From positions 1,550,001-1,614,000 of the forward strand of contig NZ_JACBYS010000001.1 of assembly GCF_013408245.1 (NCBI RefSeq): 64,000 nt of DNA. The letters run 5' to 3'. The first letter of the stretch is position 1. Each line of letters begins with the position of its first letter. Positions 8,524 to 22,634 of this stretch are shown here, piece by piece. Position numbers and translations under genes: made by a program. Origin of the DNA: Duganella sp. 1224. GTDB lineage: Bacteria; Pseudomonadota; Gammaproteobacteria; Burkholderiales; Burkholderiaceae_D. Below the pieces are notes generated by a model. It worked only from the letters and a program-made list of their open reading frames with translations, was not told where the DNA came from and did not search any database.

Positions 8524-8546
8524 CAAAAACCCGGCGCGTGGCCGGG
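8524..8546 (-). terminator. Intrinsic terminator of the acyl-CoA ligase gene
   Basis: On the minus strand, a CCCGGC/GCCGGG stem with a 5-base loop is followed by TTTTTG. It lies 25 bases beyond the ligase stop codon. Confidence 0.75.
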
Positions 8547-8570
8547 CTGACAACGTTGCACCGCCAGGGA

Positions 8571-10217
<1,647 letters not shown>

Positions 10218-10359
10218 GCATGTCTCCTATCTTATGGGATGAGTGTCGTGCCCGGGCGCGAAGACCGTCAACGCTTTTCCATGCTGCAGTGCCGCATCCG
10301 CGCGCTGCGGTAAAATCCGAGCCTTAGATCAACTGGAGCACATCATCACTGCCGCTACT

Positions 10360-11805
10360 TTGCCGCTGGACAATTCCTTCGCGTCCCTGCCGCCCGCTTT
10401 TTACACCCGCCTGATGCCGACGCCGCTGCCGGCGCCCTACCTGGTCGGCGTCAGCGCGCCGGCCGCGCAGCTGATCGGACTGACGCCGGCCCAGGTCGCC
10501 GACAGCCTCGACATCCTGATCGGCAACGCCGTGCCGGAGCGCGCGCAGCCGCTGGCGGCCGTCTACTCCGGCCACCAGTTCGGCGTGTGGGCCGGCCAGC
10601 TCGGCGACGGCCGCGCCATCCTGCTGGGCGACGTCGCCACCGCCGAGGGGCCGATGGAGCTGCAATGGAAAGGCGCCGGTCTGACGCCCTACTCGCGCAT
10701 GGGCGACGGCCGCGCCGTGCTGCGCTCGTCGATCCGCGAGTTCCTGTGCTCGGAAGCGATGCACGCGCTCGGCATTCCGACCTCGCGCGCGCTGGCGGTG
10801 GCCGGCTCGGACCAGGGCGTGGTGCGCGAAACCATCGAAACCTCGGCGGTCGTGGTGCGCATGGCGCCCAGCTTCGTGCGTTTCGGCTCGTTCGAACACT
10901 GGTACTACCGCAAGCAAACCGATGAACTGAAGGTGCTGGCTGACTACGTCATCGACCGCTTCTACCCGGCCCTGCGCGTAGCCAAAAATCCTTACGCCGC
11001 GCTGCTGGAGGAAGTCACGCGGCGCACCGCGCACATGATTGCGCACTGGCAGGCGGTCGGCTTCATGCATGGTGTGATGAACACCGACAATATGTCCATC
11101 CTCGGCCTGACGCTGGATTACGGCCCTTACGGCTTCATGGAAGCGTTCGACGCCGGCCACATCTGCAATCACACCGACCAGCAGGGCCGCTATTCCTACG
11201 CCAATCAGCCGCAGGTGGGCCACTGGAACTGCTACGCGCTGGCGCAGGCGCTGCTGCCACTGATCGGCGAGGTCGAGGACACCCAGGCCGCGCTCGACGT
11301 CTACCAGCCGGAATTCGCCGCCAAGGTCGATGAACTGCTGCACGCCAAGCTTGGCCTGTCGCCGCTGGACGAGCACTTCGACACCGACCGCGCGCTGCTG
11401 GACGAGCTGTTTGGCATCCTGCCGGGCGTCGACTTCACGCTGTTCTTCCGCCGCCTGAGCGGCGTGCGCGCGGCCGACGCCAGCGGCGACGAGCCGCTGC
11501 GCGACCTGTTCATCGACCGTGCCGCGTTTGACGCCTGGGCCGAGCGCTACCGCGCCCGCCTGCGCGCCGAGCACAGCGACGACGCCACCCGCGCGCTTGC
11601 GATGAATCAAGTCAACCCCAAATATGTGCTGCGCAATTACCTGGCCCAGGTGGCCATAGAAAAGGCGCAAAATAAGGACTTTTCCGAGGTGGAGCGCCTG
11701 CTGGCGGTGTTGCAGCGCCCCTACGACGAACAGCCCGAGCACGAGCAGTACGCCGCCTTGCCGCCGGACTGGGCAAGTCATCTGGAAGTTAGCTGTTCTT
11801 CTTAA
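10360..11805 (+). CDS. selO: Protein adenylyltransferase SelO (YdiU)
   Basis: SelO is a pseudokinase that transfers AMP from ATP to Ser, Thr or Tyr of target proteins and is tied to redox stress. Family blocks are clear: '[20 protein letters not shown]', '[13 protein letters not shown]' and '[12 protein letters not shown]'. The C-terminus ends 'VSCSS', matching the conserved redox cysteine that is selenocysteine in animals. The start is uncertain. A GGAG site at 10335-10338 is followed 6 bases later by ATC (10345), not ATG. The nearest standard in-frame start downstream is TTG 10360, used here. An upstream GTG at 10243 would precede the likely promoter -10 (TAAAAT, 10311-10316). msrB follows 14 bases downstream, which fits a shared oxidative-stress role. 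Confidence 0.9.
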   Translation: MPLDNSFASLPPAFYTRLMPTPLPAPYLVGVSAPAAQLIGLTPAQVADSLDILIGNAVPERAQPLAAVYSGHQFGVWAGQLGDGRAILLGDVATAEGPMELQWKGAGLTPYSRMGDGRAVLRSSIREFLCSEAMHALGIPTSRALAVAGSDQGVVRETIETSAVVVRMAPSFVRFGSFEHWYYRKQTDELKVLADYVIDRFYPALRVAKNPYAALLEEVTRRTAHMIAHWQAVGFMHGVMNTDNMSILGLTLDYGPYGFMEAFDAGHICNHTDQQGRYSYANQPQVGHWNCYALAQALLPLIGEVEDTQAALDVYQPEFAAKVDELLHAKLGLSPLDEHFDTDRALLDELFGILPGVDFTLFFRRLSGVRAADASGDEPLRDLFIDRAAFDAWAERYRARLRAEHSDDATRALAMNQVNPKYVLRNYLAQVAIEKAQNKDFSEVERLLAVLQRPYDEQPEHEQYAALPPDWASHLEVSCSS

Positions 11806-11819
11806 GCGAGAAATAAGCC

Positions 11820-12218
11820 ATGAGCAATAAAGTTGTCAAAACGGACGCCGAATGGCGTAACCAGCTGGACCCGATGGAATACCAGGTCACCCGCCATGCC
11901 GCCACCGAACGTGCATTTACCGGCAAGTTCTGGGATCATCATGAACATGGCACCTACACCTGCGTGTGCTGCAACACGCCGTTGTTCCGCTCCGACGCCA
12001 AGTTTGATTCCGGCTGCGGCTGGCCGAGCTACTTCGAACCCATCGATCCCGCCAACGTGATCGAGAAAGTCGACCGTTCGCATGGTATGCTGCGCACCGA
12101 AATCATTTGCGCCGTGTGCGACGCGCACCTCGGCCACGTGTTCCCGGATGGTCCGCCGCCAACCGGGCTGCGCTATTGCATCAACTCGGCGTCGTTGCGC
12201 TTCGATCCACAAGACTAA
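11820..12218 (+). CDS. msrB: Peptide-methionine (R)-S-oxide reductase MsrB
   Basis: MsrB repairs the R form of oxidised methionine in proteins using thioredoxin. The 132-residue protein has both zinc-binding CxxC pairs ('CVCC' and 'CAVC') and the catalytic cysteine in '[12 protein letters not shown]' near the C-terminus. The structural '[12 protein letters not shown]' block is also present. There is no signal peptide, so it acts in the cytoplasm. It lies 14 bases after selO and 9 bases before yciB on the same strand, so selO-msrB-yciB-bolA are probably one transcript. Confidence 0.97.
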   Translation: MSNKVVKTDAEWRNQLDPMEYQVTRHAATERAFTGKFWDHHEHGTYTCVCCNTPLFRSDAKFDSGCGWPSYFEPIDPANVIEKVDRSHGMLRTEIICAVCDAHLGHVFPDGPPPTGLRYCINSASLRFDPQD

Positions 12219-12227
12219 TAAGACATC

Positions 12228-12857
12228 ATGAAATTCCTGTTCGACCTGATCCCCGTCCTGCTGTTCTTCGGCTCCTACAAGCTGGCCGGCTGGAACGCCG
12301 AAGCGGCGCAGCACTTCATCAACACCCACCTGAGCGGCATGATTTCCGGCGGCTCGGTGACGGCCGAACAGTCGCCCATCGTGATCGCCACGCTGGTCGG
12401 CATCCTGGCCACGATGGCGCAGATCGGCTGGATCAAGTTGCGCGGGCGCAAGGTCGACGGAATTTTGTGGGTGTCGCTGGCCATGTTCGTCGTGTTTGGC
12501 GGCCTGACCATCTACCTGCACGACGAAGACTTCATCAAATGGAAGCTGAGCATTGTCTACTGGCTGTTCGCCGCCGCCCTGCTGGTCAGCGACCTGGTCT
12601 TCAAGAAGAACCTGATGCGCAAATCGATGGGCGAAATCATCGAATTGCCGGACCTGATCTGGACTCGTCTGAATCTGGCCTGGATCGCCTTCTTCACCTT
12701 TATGGGCGCGCTCAACTGGTATCTGGCGTTTGTGCTTTTCAAAGGCAATACCGATGCCTGGGTCAGTTTTAAAGCGTTTGGCGCCACTGCCATCATGTTT
12801 GTATTTATCGTTGCGCAGACCGTGTATTTGTCGCGTCACATCAAGGACCAGGCATGA
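12228..12857 (+). CDS. yciB: Inner membrane septation protein YciB/IspZ
   Basis: YciB is a small integral inner-membrane protein linked to cell envelope maintenance and septation. Five or so hydrophobic segments are visible in 209 residues, beginning 'MKFLFDLIPVLLFFGSYKLA' as is typical of the family. The C-terminal half has 'LNLAWIAFFTFMGALNWYLA', also characteristic. The size is slightly above that of E. coli YciB, mainly because of a loop near residues 40-50. Its stop codon overlaps the bolA start (ATGA), so the two are translationally coupled. Confidence 0.95.
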   Translation: MKFLFDLIPVLLFFGSYKLAGWNAEAAQHFINTHLSGMISGGSVTAEQSPIVIATLVGILATMAQIGWIKLRGRKVDGILWVSLAMFVVFGGLTIYLHDEDFIKWKLSIVYWLFAAALLVSDLVFKKNLMRKSMGEIIELPDLIWTRLNLAWIAFFTFMGALNWYLAFVLFKGNTDAWVSFKAFGATAIMFVFIVAQTVYLSRHIKDQA

Positions 12858-13135
12858 ATCAGATTCGAGATACCCGCGTGGCCCGCATCCGCGCGGCGCT
12901 GGAAACCAGGCTGGCGCCGGTCGAACTGGTGGTGGATGACGACTCGGCCGCGCATGCCGGCCACGCCGGCGCGGCCTCTGGCGGCGGGCACTACAACGTC
13001 AGAATTGTTTCGTTACAATTCGAAGGCCTTAAACTCGTCACAAGACATCGACTCGTGTATGATTCCGTGCACGATATGATGCATAAAGAAATTCATGCAT
13101 TGGCCATTACCGCATTGGCGCCATCGGAAATTTGA
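12854..13135 (+). CDS. BolA family protein
   Basis: This is a 93-residue BolA-fold protein. BolA proteins partner monothiol glutaredoxins and take part in iron-sulfur handling, stress response and cell shape. The family C-terminal block is visible ('LVYDSVHDMMHKEIHALAI'), including the invariant His of this region. The loop between the first helix and the core is histidine- and glycine-rich ('AHAGHAGAASGGGHYNV'). The start overlaps the yciB stop by 4 bases. An apparently separate promoter region follows before the first parvulin gene. Confidence 0.93.
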   Translation: MNQIRDTRVARIRAALETRLAPVELVVDDDSAAHAGHAGAASGGGHYNVRIVSLQFEGLKLVTRHRLVYDSVHDMMHKEIHALAITALAPSEI

Positions 13136-13208
13136 TGGTGCGCCGTGTCGGGCAGTGATTGCCGTCGGGCTTTTAAAATAACACTTTTTCCAAATACAGG
13201 AATTAATA

Positions 13209-13985
13209 ATGACCTTCAAGCCAGCCAAGTTGCTGATTGCACTTCTCGTTATCGCTGTACCAGCTTTTGCGCAAAACGTTGCCGTCGTGAATGGCAAGGC
13301 GATCCCGACCTCGCGCGTGGACGCCGTCGTTAAGCAAGTCGTGGCCCAGGGCCAACAGCCAGATTCCCCCCAACTGCGTGAACTGATCAAGAAAGACCTG
13401 ATCGGCCGCGAAGTGATGATGCAGGAAGCGGAAAAACAAGGTTACGGCAAGAAGGACGACGTCAAGGCAGCGATCGACAACGCCCGCCAGGCCATCATGA
13501 TCAACGCCATGCTGGGCGACTACATCAAGAAAAACCCGGTGACTGACGCCGACATCAAGGCCGAGTACGACAAGTTTGTCGCCCAGGCTGGCGACAAGGA
13601 ATACCACGTGCGCCACATCCTGCTGGCCACCGAAGCGGAAGCCAACGACGTGATCGCCAAGATCAAGGGCGGCGCCAAGTTTGAAGACCTGGCCAAACTG
13701 TCGAAAGACACCGGCTCGGCTGCCAACGGCGGCGATCTGGACTGGGCTTCGCCATCGTCGTTCCCGCCGGTGTTCTCGCAAGCCTTCGTGGCACTGCAAA
13801 AGGGCCAGGTCACCGAGAAGCCGGTGCAGACCCCGAACGGTTTCCACGTGATCAAAGTGGACGACATCCGTCCAGCCAAACTGCCGACCCTGGAAGAAGT
13901 GAAGCCGCAAATCGCGGAAGCGCTGGCCCAGAAGAAAGTGCAAGCGTATCAGGAAGAACTGGTAAAGAAAGCAAAAGTGCAGTAA
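13209..13985 (+). CDS. Periplasmic parvulin-type peptidylprolyl isomerase, copy 1
   Basis: This 258-residue protein has a signal peptide ending 'VPAFA', an N-terminal SurA-like helical region and a PpiC/rotamase domain at about 130-225. The domain is recognised by 'YHVRHILLATEAEANDVIA', 'GSAANGGDLDW' and 'FHVIKVDDIRP'. It probably catalyses proline isomerisation and acts as a chaperone for exported proteins in the periplasm. A near twin of the same length follows at 14078-14854, so the pair arose by tandem duplication. Each copy is followed by its own intrinsic terminator. Copy 1 differs in the active-site segment ('GGDLDWASPSSFPPVFS' against 'GGDLGWMTPGKLVKPF'). Confidence 0.93.
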   Translation: MTFKPAKLLIALLVIAVPAFAQNVAVVNGKAIPTSRVDAVVKQVVAQGQQPDSPQLRELIKKDLIGREVMMQEAEKQGYGKKDDVKAAIDNARQAIMINAMLGDYIKKNPVTDADIKAEYDKFVAQAGDKEYHVRHILLATEAEANDVIAKIKGGAKFEDLAKLSKDTGSAANGGDLDWASPSSFPPVFSQAFVALQKGQVTEKPVQTPNGFHVIKVDDIRPAKLPTLEEVKPQIAEALAQKKVQAYQEELVKKAKVQ

Positions 13986-13997
13986 TGTTATGAAAGG

Positions 13998-14022
13998 CGG
14001 CGCCCTACGGGGCGCCGTTTTT
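13998..14022 (+). terminator. Intrinsic terminator after parvulin copy 1
   Basis: Stem CGGCGCCC/GGGCGCCG with a 4-base loop, followed by TTTTT, starting 12 bases after the stop codon. Confidence 0.9.
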
Positions 14023-14077
14023 GATTCTGCCTAGGTATGATGCACCTTCAGAGTGTAATTTTTTAAGGATTTAAATA

Positions 14078-14854
14078 ATGATGTTGAAGCCAGCCCGTCT
14101 GATGTTAGCCCTGATCGCTGTCGCCGCCGCCCCGGCTTTCGCGCAAAATGCCGCGACCGTCAATGGCAAGGCGATTCCTGCCGCCCGCGTCGATCAAATG
14201 GTCAAGCAAGTGGTAGCCCAGGGCCAGCAGCCAGATTCGCCGCAACTGCGCGAGATGGTCAAGAAAGAACTGATCGGCCGCGAAGTGCTGCTGCAGGAGG
14301 CCGATAAACAGGGTTATGGCAAAAAGCCGGAAGTCACCGCTGCTATCGATAATGCCCGTCAAAGCATTATCATCAACGCGATGCTGGCGGATTACGTCAA
14401 GAAAAACCCGGTATCGGACGCGGAAATCAAAGCCGAATACGACAAATACAAAGCTGCCATGGGCGGCACCGAATATCACTCGCGTCATATTCTGGTCGCC
14501 ACCGAACAGGAAGCCAAGGATATTATCGCCAAGCTGAAAGGCGGCGCCAAATTCGAGGAACTGGCCAAAGTATCGAAGGACGGTTCGGCCAATAATGGCG
14601 GCGATCTGGGCTGGATGACCCCAGGCAAACTGGTCAAGCCATTTGCCGACGCCATGGTGGCCCTGAAACCAGGCGAAATCACCCAGACTCCGGTAAAAAC
14701 CGAATTCGGCTATCACGTGATCAAACTGGAAGAATCGCGTCCGGTCAAACTGCCGGCCCTGGAAGAAGTGAAGCCGCAGGTTGCGGAAGCGCTGCAACAG
14801 CGCAAGATCGTCGCCTACCGCGAAGAGCTGATCAAGAAAGCCAAGATCCAGTAA
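14078..14854 (+). CDS. Periplasmic parvulin-type peptidylprolyl isomerase, copy 2
   Basis: This tandem paralogue of the gene at 13209 is also 258 residues long. It has the same plan: a signal peptide ending 'APAFA', an N-terminal helical region ('GQQPDSPQLREMVKKELIGR') and a rotamase domain ('YHSRHILVATEQEAKDIIA', 'GGDLGWMTPGKLVKPF', 'FGYHVIKLEESRP'). The active-site stretch is closer to the usual parvulin consensus than in copy 1. A weak AAGGAT ribosome-binding site precedes the ATG. It is separated from copy 1 by a terminator, so the two copies can be expressed independently. Confidence 0.93.
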   Translation: MMLKPARLMLALIAVAAAPAFAQNAATVNGKAIPAARVDQMVKQVVAQGQQPDSPQLREMVKKELIGREVLLQEADKQGYGKKPEVTAAIDNARQSIIINAMLADYVKKNPVSDAEIKAEYDKYKAAMGGTEYHSRHILVATEQEAKDIIAKLKGGAKFEELAKVSKDGSANNGGDLGWMTPGKLVKPFADAMVALKPGEITQTPVKTEFGYHVIKLEESRPVKLPALEEVKPQVAEALQQRKIVAYREELIKKAKIQ

Positions 14855-14873
14855 GCCGGATCGCTCAGCCAGA

Positions 14874-14899
14874 AGCGCCTGTCCGCAGGCGCTTTTTTT
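14874..14899 (+). terminator. Intrinsic terminator after parvulin copy 2
   Basis: Stem AGCGCCTG/CAGGCGCT with a TCCG loop and a 7-base T run, starting 20 bases past the stop codon. Confidence 0.93.
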
Positions 14900-14946
14900 A
14901 CGCCCATCGCAAGCCGGAAAATGGCGCGTTCGCGCCAACAACTAGC

Positions 14947-15597
14947 ATGAATCCTGACTTCCTGACCAGCGTGAGCGCCGCCCTCGCCTCCGCTGCCGAA
15001 CCCGGCCGTGCGCCGGCCATGCGCGCCTACCTGCGCGACCAGTTCCCGTTCCTGGGCGTGGGCACACCGCAGCGCCGCGCCGCCTGCAAGCCGCTGCTGA
15101 ACAGCGTACGCGCCGATGCCCTGCTCGACCACGCGCACGCGCTATGGCAACTACCGGAACGGGAATATCAATATGTTGCGCTGGATTTACTCGCGCTGCA
15201 CTGGAAACAGCTGCCGGCCACGGATATTCCCGCGCTGCTGGAATTAATCCAGCATAAACCATGGTGGGACACGGTGGACGCGATGGCCGGCATTATCGGC
15301 AAAGTATTACGCGGCCAGCACGATTACATGGACGCCGCGCTAAATGACGGCCATATGTGGATACGCCGCATCGCCTTAATACACCAATTAGGCTGGAAAG
15401 ATAAAACCGACACGCAGCGTCTCTTTAATTATTGCCGCGCGCTGGCGCACGAAAAAGAATTCTTCATTCAAAAAGCCATCGGCTGGGCATTAAGAGATTA
15501 TGCGCGCCACGATCCCGAGGCGATACGTCTATTCACCCAAAAAGAAAAAGAGCGGCTCGCGCCGCTCTCCTTCCGTGAGGCAAATAAACACCTCTAA
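14947..15597 (+). CDS. AlkD-type DNA alkylation repair protein
   Basis: This 216-residue, all-helical HEAT-like-repeat protein belongs to the DNA alkylation repair (AlkD/AlkC) family. These enzymes excise bulky or cationic alkylated bases without flipping them. Residues that match the AlkD catalytic site are visible: the 'WWDTVDAMA' block with Trp and Asp, Arg in 'MWIRRIALIHQL', and Trp in 'AIGWALRDYAR'. The middle of the gene uses more AT-rich codons than its neighbours (for example around 15300-15480), which may reflect recent acquisition. It stands alone, running into the long hairpin at 15601 and convergent with purL. Confidence 0.9.
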   Translation: MNPDFLTSVSAALASAAEPGRAPAMRAYLRDQFPFLGVGTPQRRAACKPLLNSVRADALLDHAHALWQLPEREYQYVALDLLALHWKQLPATDIPALLELIQHKPWWDTVDAMAGIIGKVLRGQHDYMDAALNDGHMWIRRIALIHQLGWKDKTDTQRLFNYCRALAHEKEFFIQKAIGWALRDYARHDPEAIRLFTQKEKERLAPLSFREANKHL

Positions 15598-15600
15598 AAC

Positions 15601-15683
15601 TCCGGGGTCAGGTCCTCCATTTCTACACGGCCTCAACCGCGTCGCGGTTGAGGCCGTGTAGAAATGGAGGACCTGACCCCGGA
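15601..15683. repeat. 83-bp near-perfect inverted repeat (41-bp arms)
   Basis: Two 41-base arms (15601-15641 and 15643-15683) are exact reverse complements around a single T. The outer ends read TCCGGGGTCAGG. They resemble the ends of the 30-bp palindromes elsewhere in the window. A partial repeat of the end (GGATTTGACCCCGGATT) follows. It sits between the convergent alkD-like gene and purL. Confidence 0.95.
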
Positions 15684-15699
15684 TTTGACCCCGGATTAA

Positions 15700-19755
<4,056 letters not shown>

Positions 19756-19843
19756 GGTTGGAAGATAGTTGATGCAGCTGGGCTGCGGTTTAAAGGGAGA
19801 TGGGGCACTAGATACGGGTCTTGCGAGATTTTCCTTTGCCGAC

Positions 19844-19849
19844 ATTATA
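19844..19849 (-). promoter_or_regulatory. Possible purL promoter -10
   Basis: On the minus strand a perfect TATAAT lies about 90 bases before the purL start. No good -35 is seen at 16-18 bases, so this is weak support. Confidence 0.35.
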
Positions 19850-19982
19850 CCCGCTATCAGCGTTGCCATATAGTGGCAGTGCCGTGCAAAAGCTGCCACG
19901 GAAGCAACATTTTGCGCCGAAAATCCGCTATTTTCATTTGCCTTGGAGTATGCTGAGCGAATCTTAGCGTGGATGTGGAAGA

Positions 19983-21623
19983 ATGGCAGAATATAGCGAC
20001 TTGTCAGTGCTGATCGTGGACCCCAATCCGGGGATGCGCGGCAACCTGCACAATATGCTCAGCCAGGCATCGATCAGCAAGATTGATTACGCGGTCAGTT
20101 CCGGCACGGCAATCCGCCAGTTGACCAAGAAACCGTTCGACATCATCTTGTGCGAGTACGACCTGGGCAACGGCAGCGGCGAGGCCAACGGACAGGATGG
20201 CCAGCAACTGCTGGAAGACCTGCGCCATCACAAGCTGATCACGCCGTGGACCATCTTCATCATGCTGACCTCGGAGGGCGAATACGGCAAGGTGATCGGC
20301 GCCGCCGAGCTGACGCCGACCGACTACGTGCTCAAGCCGTTCACGGTGGACGCCCTGCTGCAGCGCATCCAGCGCGCGGTGGACCGGCGCGCGCTGTTCT
20401 TGCCGATCTATCAACTGGTTGAGATGGGCAATATCCGCAAGGCCATCACCGAGGCCAAGGCGGCCGAGGAGAAGCATCCGCGCTACGCCATCGACTTCGC
20501 GCGCCTGCGGGCCGAGCTGCTGTCGTCCATCGACGATCTGGCCGAGGCGGAATCGGTCTACCTGTGGATCCTGATGACGCGCCCGATCGCCTGGGCGCAC
20601 CTGGGCCTGGCGCGCTGCCGCCACGGGCTGGAAAAATATACCGAGGCACAGGAAACCCTGTCGGCGCTGCTGGAGCAGAATCCGCGTTACATGGCCGCCT
20701 ACGACCTGCTGGCGCGCTGCCACGAGTCGCTGGGCCAGCAGGAGGCCGCCAAGAAAATCCTGGAGGACGCGGTGGCGATCTCGCCGCACATGGTGCGCCG
20801 CCTGCGCCACCTGGGCGAGGTGGCGTTTGAAACCGGCGACGTCAGCGCCGCCGAGAAGGCGTTCAAGCAGGTGGTCACCAAGGCCAAGTATTCCGAGTTC
20901 CGCGATCCCGAGGACCACGTCAAGCTGGTCAAGACGCTGGTGAAGAAAGGCGACGCCCACCAGGCCAGCGGCGTGCTGCGCGACATGGAGCGCTCGCTGC
21001 GCAGCGGCCCCAACGTGGACGTGTGCCGCGCCATCGCCGCCGGCATGGTGCAGCAGATGAACGGCAACCTGACCGCCGCCGCCGCCGAACTGACCAACGC
21101 CGTCAACGCCGTGGCCGGCAGCCGGGGGCTGTCGACCAGCCTCAAGGTCGGCCTGGTGCACAGCTGCCTGGACGTCAAGCTGGACCAGCAGGCGGCCGAC
21201 CTCATGCTGAACCTGATGAACGACACCGACAGCGGCGTGTCGATGGACGACGCGGTGGCGGTATTCGAAAAAGCCGGCCGCCACGACCTGGCGCAAGGCA
21301 TGGGCGAGCAGATCAAGATTCAGGTGGACGAGCTCATCGCCCACGCCAGCGAGCAGCGCTCGCACGGCGATTTGCGCGCGGCGGTCGACACGCTGAACGC
21401 CGGCCTGCGCAAGGCGCCGGGCAATATGGCGCTGCTGCCCGCAGCCGCCTCGGCCATTCTCAAGCAGCTGGACGATCTGGGCTGGGAGGCGCCGCTGGCC
21501 GAACAATGCGCCTTCCTGCTGGAGCGCATGCGCCGGCTGGACCCGACGCATCCGTCACTGGAGGCGCTGACGGCGCAGTATCACCACACCCAGCGCAAGT
21601 ACGGTATTTCCGCCGTGGCATGA
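19983..21623 (+). CDS. Receiver-like domain protein with TPR repeats
   Basis: This 546-residue soluble protein has a response-regulator receiver fold at about 7-135, followed by helical TPR-like repeats from about 140 to the end (for example '[20 protein letters not shown]'). The usual phospho-acceptor Asp is replaced: the strand reads '[12 protein letters not shown]', placing Glu58 where CheY has Asp57. One of the two metal-binding acids is Pro14 ('VDPNPGMR'). The switch Thr ('MLTSEG') and Lys ('VLKPF') are kept. Receiver-TPR proteins are known, but no specific role is established that I can name. It probably works by protein contact, perhaps as a constantly active form. No kinase gene is adjacent. 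Confidence 0.85.
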   Translation: MAEYSDLSVLIVDPNPGMRGNLHNMLSQASISKIDYAVSSGTAIRQLTKKPFDIILCEYDLGNGSGEANGQDGQQLLEDLRHHKLITPWTIFIMLTSEGEYGKVIGAAELTPTDYVLKPFTVDALLQRIQRAVDRRALFLPIYQLVEMGNIRKAITEAKAAEEKHPRYAIDFARLRAELLSSIDDLAEAESVYLWILMTRPIAWAHLGLARCRHGLEKYTEAQETLSALLEQNPRYMAAYDLLARCHESLGQQEAAKKILEDAVAISPHMVRRLRHLGEVAFETGDVSAAEKAFKQVVTKAKYSEFRDPEDHVKLVKTLVKKGDAHQASGVLRDMERSLRSGPNVDVCRAIAAGMVQQMNGNLTAAAAELTNAVNAVAGSRGLSTSLKVGLVHSCLDVKLDQQAADLMLNLMNDTDSGVSMDDAVAVFEKAGRHDLAQGMGEQIKIQVDELIAHASEQRSHGDLRAAVDTLNAGLRKAPGNMALLPAAASAILKQLDDLGWEAPLAEQCAFLLERMRRLDPTHPSLEALTAQYHHTQRKYGISAVA

Positions 21624-21635
21624 ACCCTGCCGCTG

Positions 21636-22625
21636 TCAGTCAGGCGCTACCACATCGTAGCCCTTGGCTTTCAGCGCGGTCAGATAGCTGTCCGCGCCGA
21701 TGATGTCGGACAGCCGCAGCATGGCAAAGCTGGTGTTGTTGGCGCTGAGCGCGTTTTCGGCCGACTTCAGCCACAACGCCTTCTTGCGCTCCTGGATGTT
21801 CTGCCAGCCCGGACGGTTCTTGATGAATTCCGCGTTGCGCATGGCGTCGCCGCAAGCGCTTTCCTGATCGGGATAGTGCAATTTCTGTATCGCCTCCAGG
21901 TCGCCCTTGGACCAGGCATTGGCGCGCACCCGCATCGCATCCAGATCGCTTTCCAGCCGCGCCAGCGTGCGGCTGAAGCATTCGGTGTCCGCCAGCTGCG
22001 ACTTCTTGAAATCGCTGACGATGGCCGAGGCGTCATCCATCGGCAGCTCGATGCTGGTGGACGTGACCTTGATCTTGCGCTCCTTGACGATGGCGTCGAT
22101 CTTCTTGCCCACTTCGTTCCCGCTGGACAGCCCCGACTGCTTGAGGCCGGCACTGAACAAGGCATCGGCCACAAAGATCGGCCGCTCGCGCTCGATGCCG
22201 CTATCCTGGCCGATGTACTTGGCCTTGAGCGGCTGCCAGCGGGCGTAGACATCGGCCGGCAGCACATCCTGCAAGCTGGCGCCGTCCGGATTCTTCTTCA
22301 GGCCGATCAGGCTGGGCAGCAGCGTCAGCCCGCGCCAGAAGCCGACGCCGGCATGGGCCATCGGCGGCGACAGGTATTCCTGCGACTGCGCCAGCACCGC
22401 TTCCACCTGCTGCGAACGCCACTCCATCTTCACCGGCAGCGGCGAATAGCTGCCGAACACCCACAACACATGGTCGCCCTTGCTGACTTTCCACAGGCCC
22501 GGGCCGGGGCGCTGACCGACCAGCAGCACGGTGTCCGGTTCAGGGGGCGGCGCCTCCTGCTGTTGCGCCTGCGCGGCGCTCAGTGGCAGAAGCAGGCAGA
22601 AGGTGGGCAGCAGGCGTTTGAGCAT
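21636..22625 (-). CDS. TraB/GumN family protein lacking the GxxH motif
   Basis: This 329-residue exported protein has a signal peptide ('LLPLSAAQAQ' at its end). It resembles the bacterial TraB/GumN family, relatives of TIKI metalloproteases. The first strand region reads 'LWKVSKGDHVLWVFGSYSPL', where family members usually have a G-T-x-H motif. Here the His is replaced by Ser, so metal-dependent catalysis is doubtful. Later helical parts ('DFKKSQLADTECFSRTLARL', 'RKKALWLKSAENAL') fit the family. It is convergent with the receiver-TPR gene, 12 bases apart. A small membrane-protein gene lies 9 bases upstream on the same strand, probably in one operon. Confidence 0.78.
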   Translation of the reverse strand: MLKRLLPTFCLLLPLSAAQAQQQEAPPPEPDTVLLVGQRPGPGLWKVSKGDHVLWVFGSYSPLPVKMEWRSQQVEAVLAQSQEYLSPPMAHAGVGFWRGLTLLPSLIGLKKNPDGASLQDVLPADVYARWQPLKAKYIGQDSGIERERPIFVADALFSAGLKQSGLSSGNEVGKKIDAIVKERKIKVTSTSIELPMDDASAIVSDFKKSQLADTECFSRTLARLESDLDAMRVRANAWSKGDLEAIQKLHYPDQESACGDAMRNAEFIKNRPGWQNIQERKKALWLKSAENALSANNTSFAMLRLSDIIGADSYLTALKAKGYDVVAPD

Positions 22626-22634
22626 AGGATCCGA

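Noticed and set aside
10243-10359. Upstream GTG start for selO (adds about 39 residues)
   Set aside because: The extra residues do not resemble SelO, no ribosome-binding site precedes the GTG, and the probable promoter -10 lies inside the extension.
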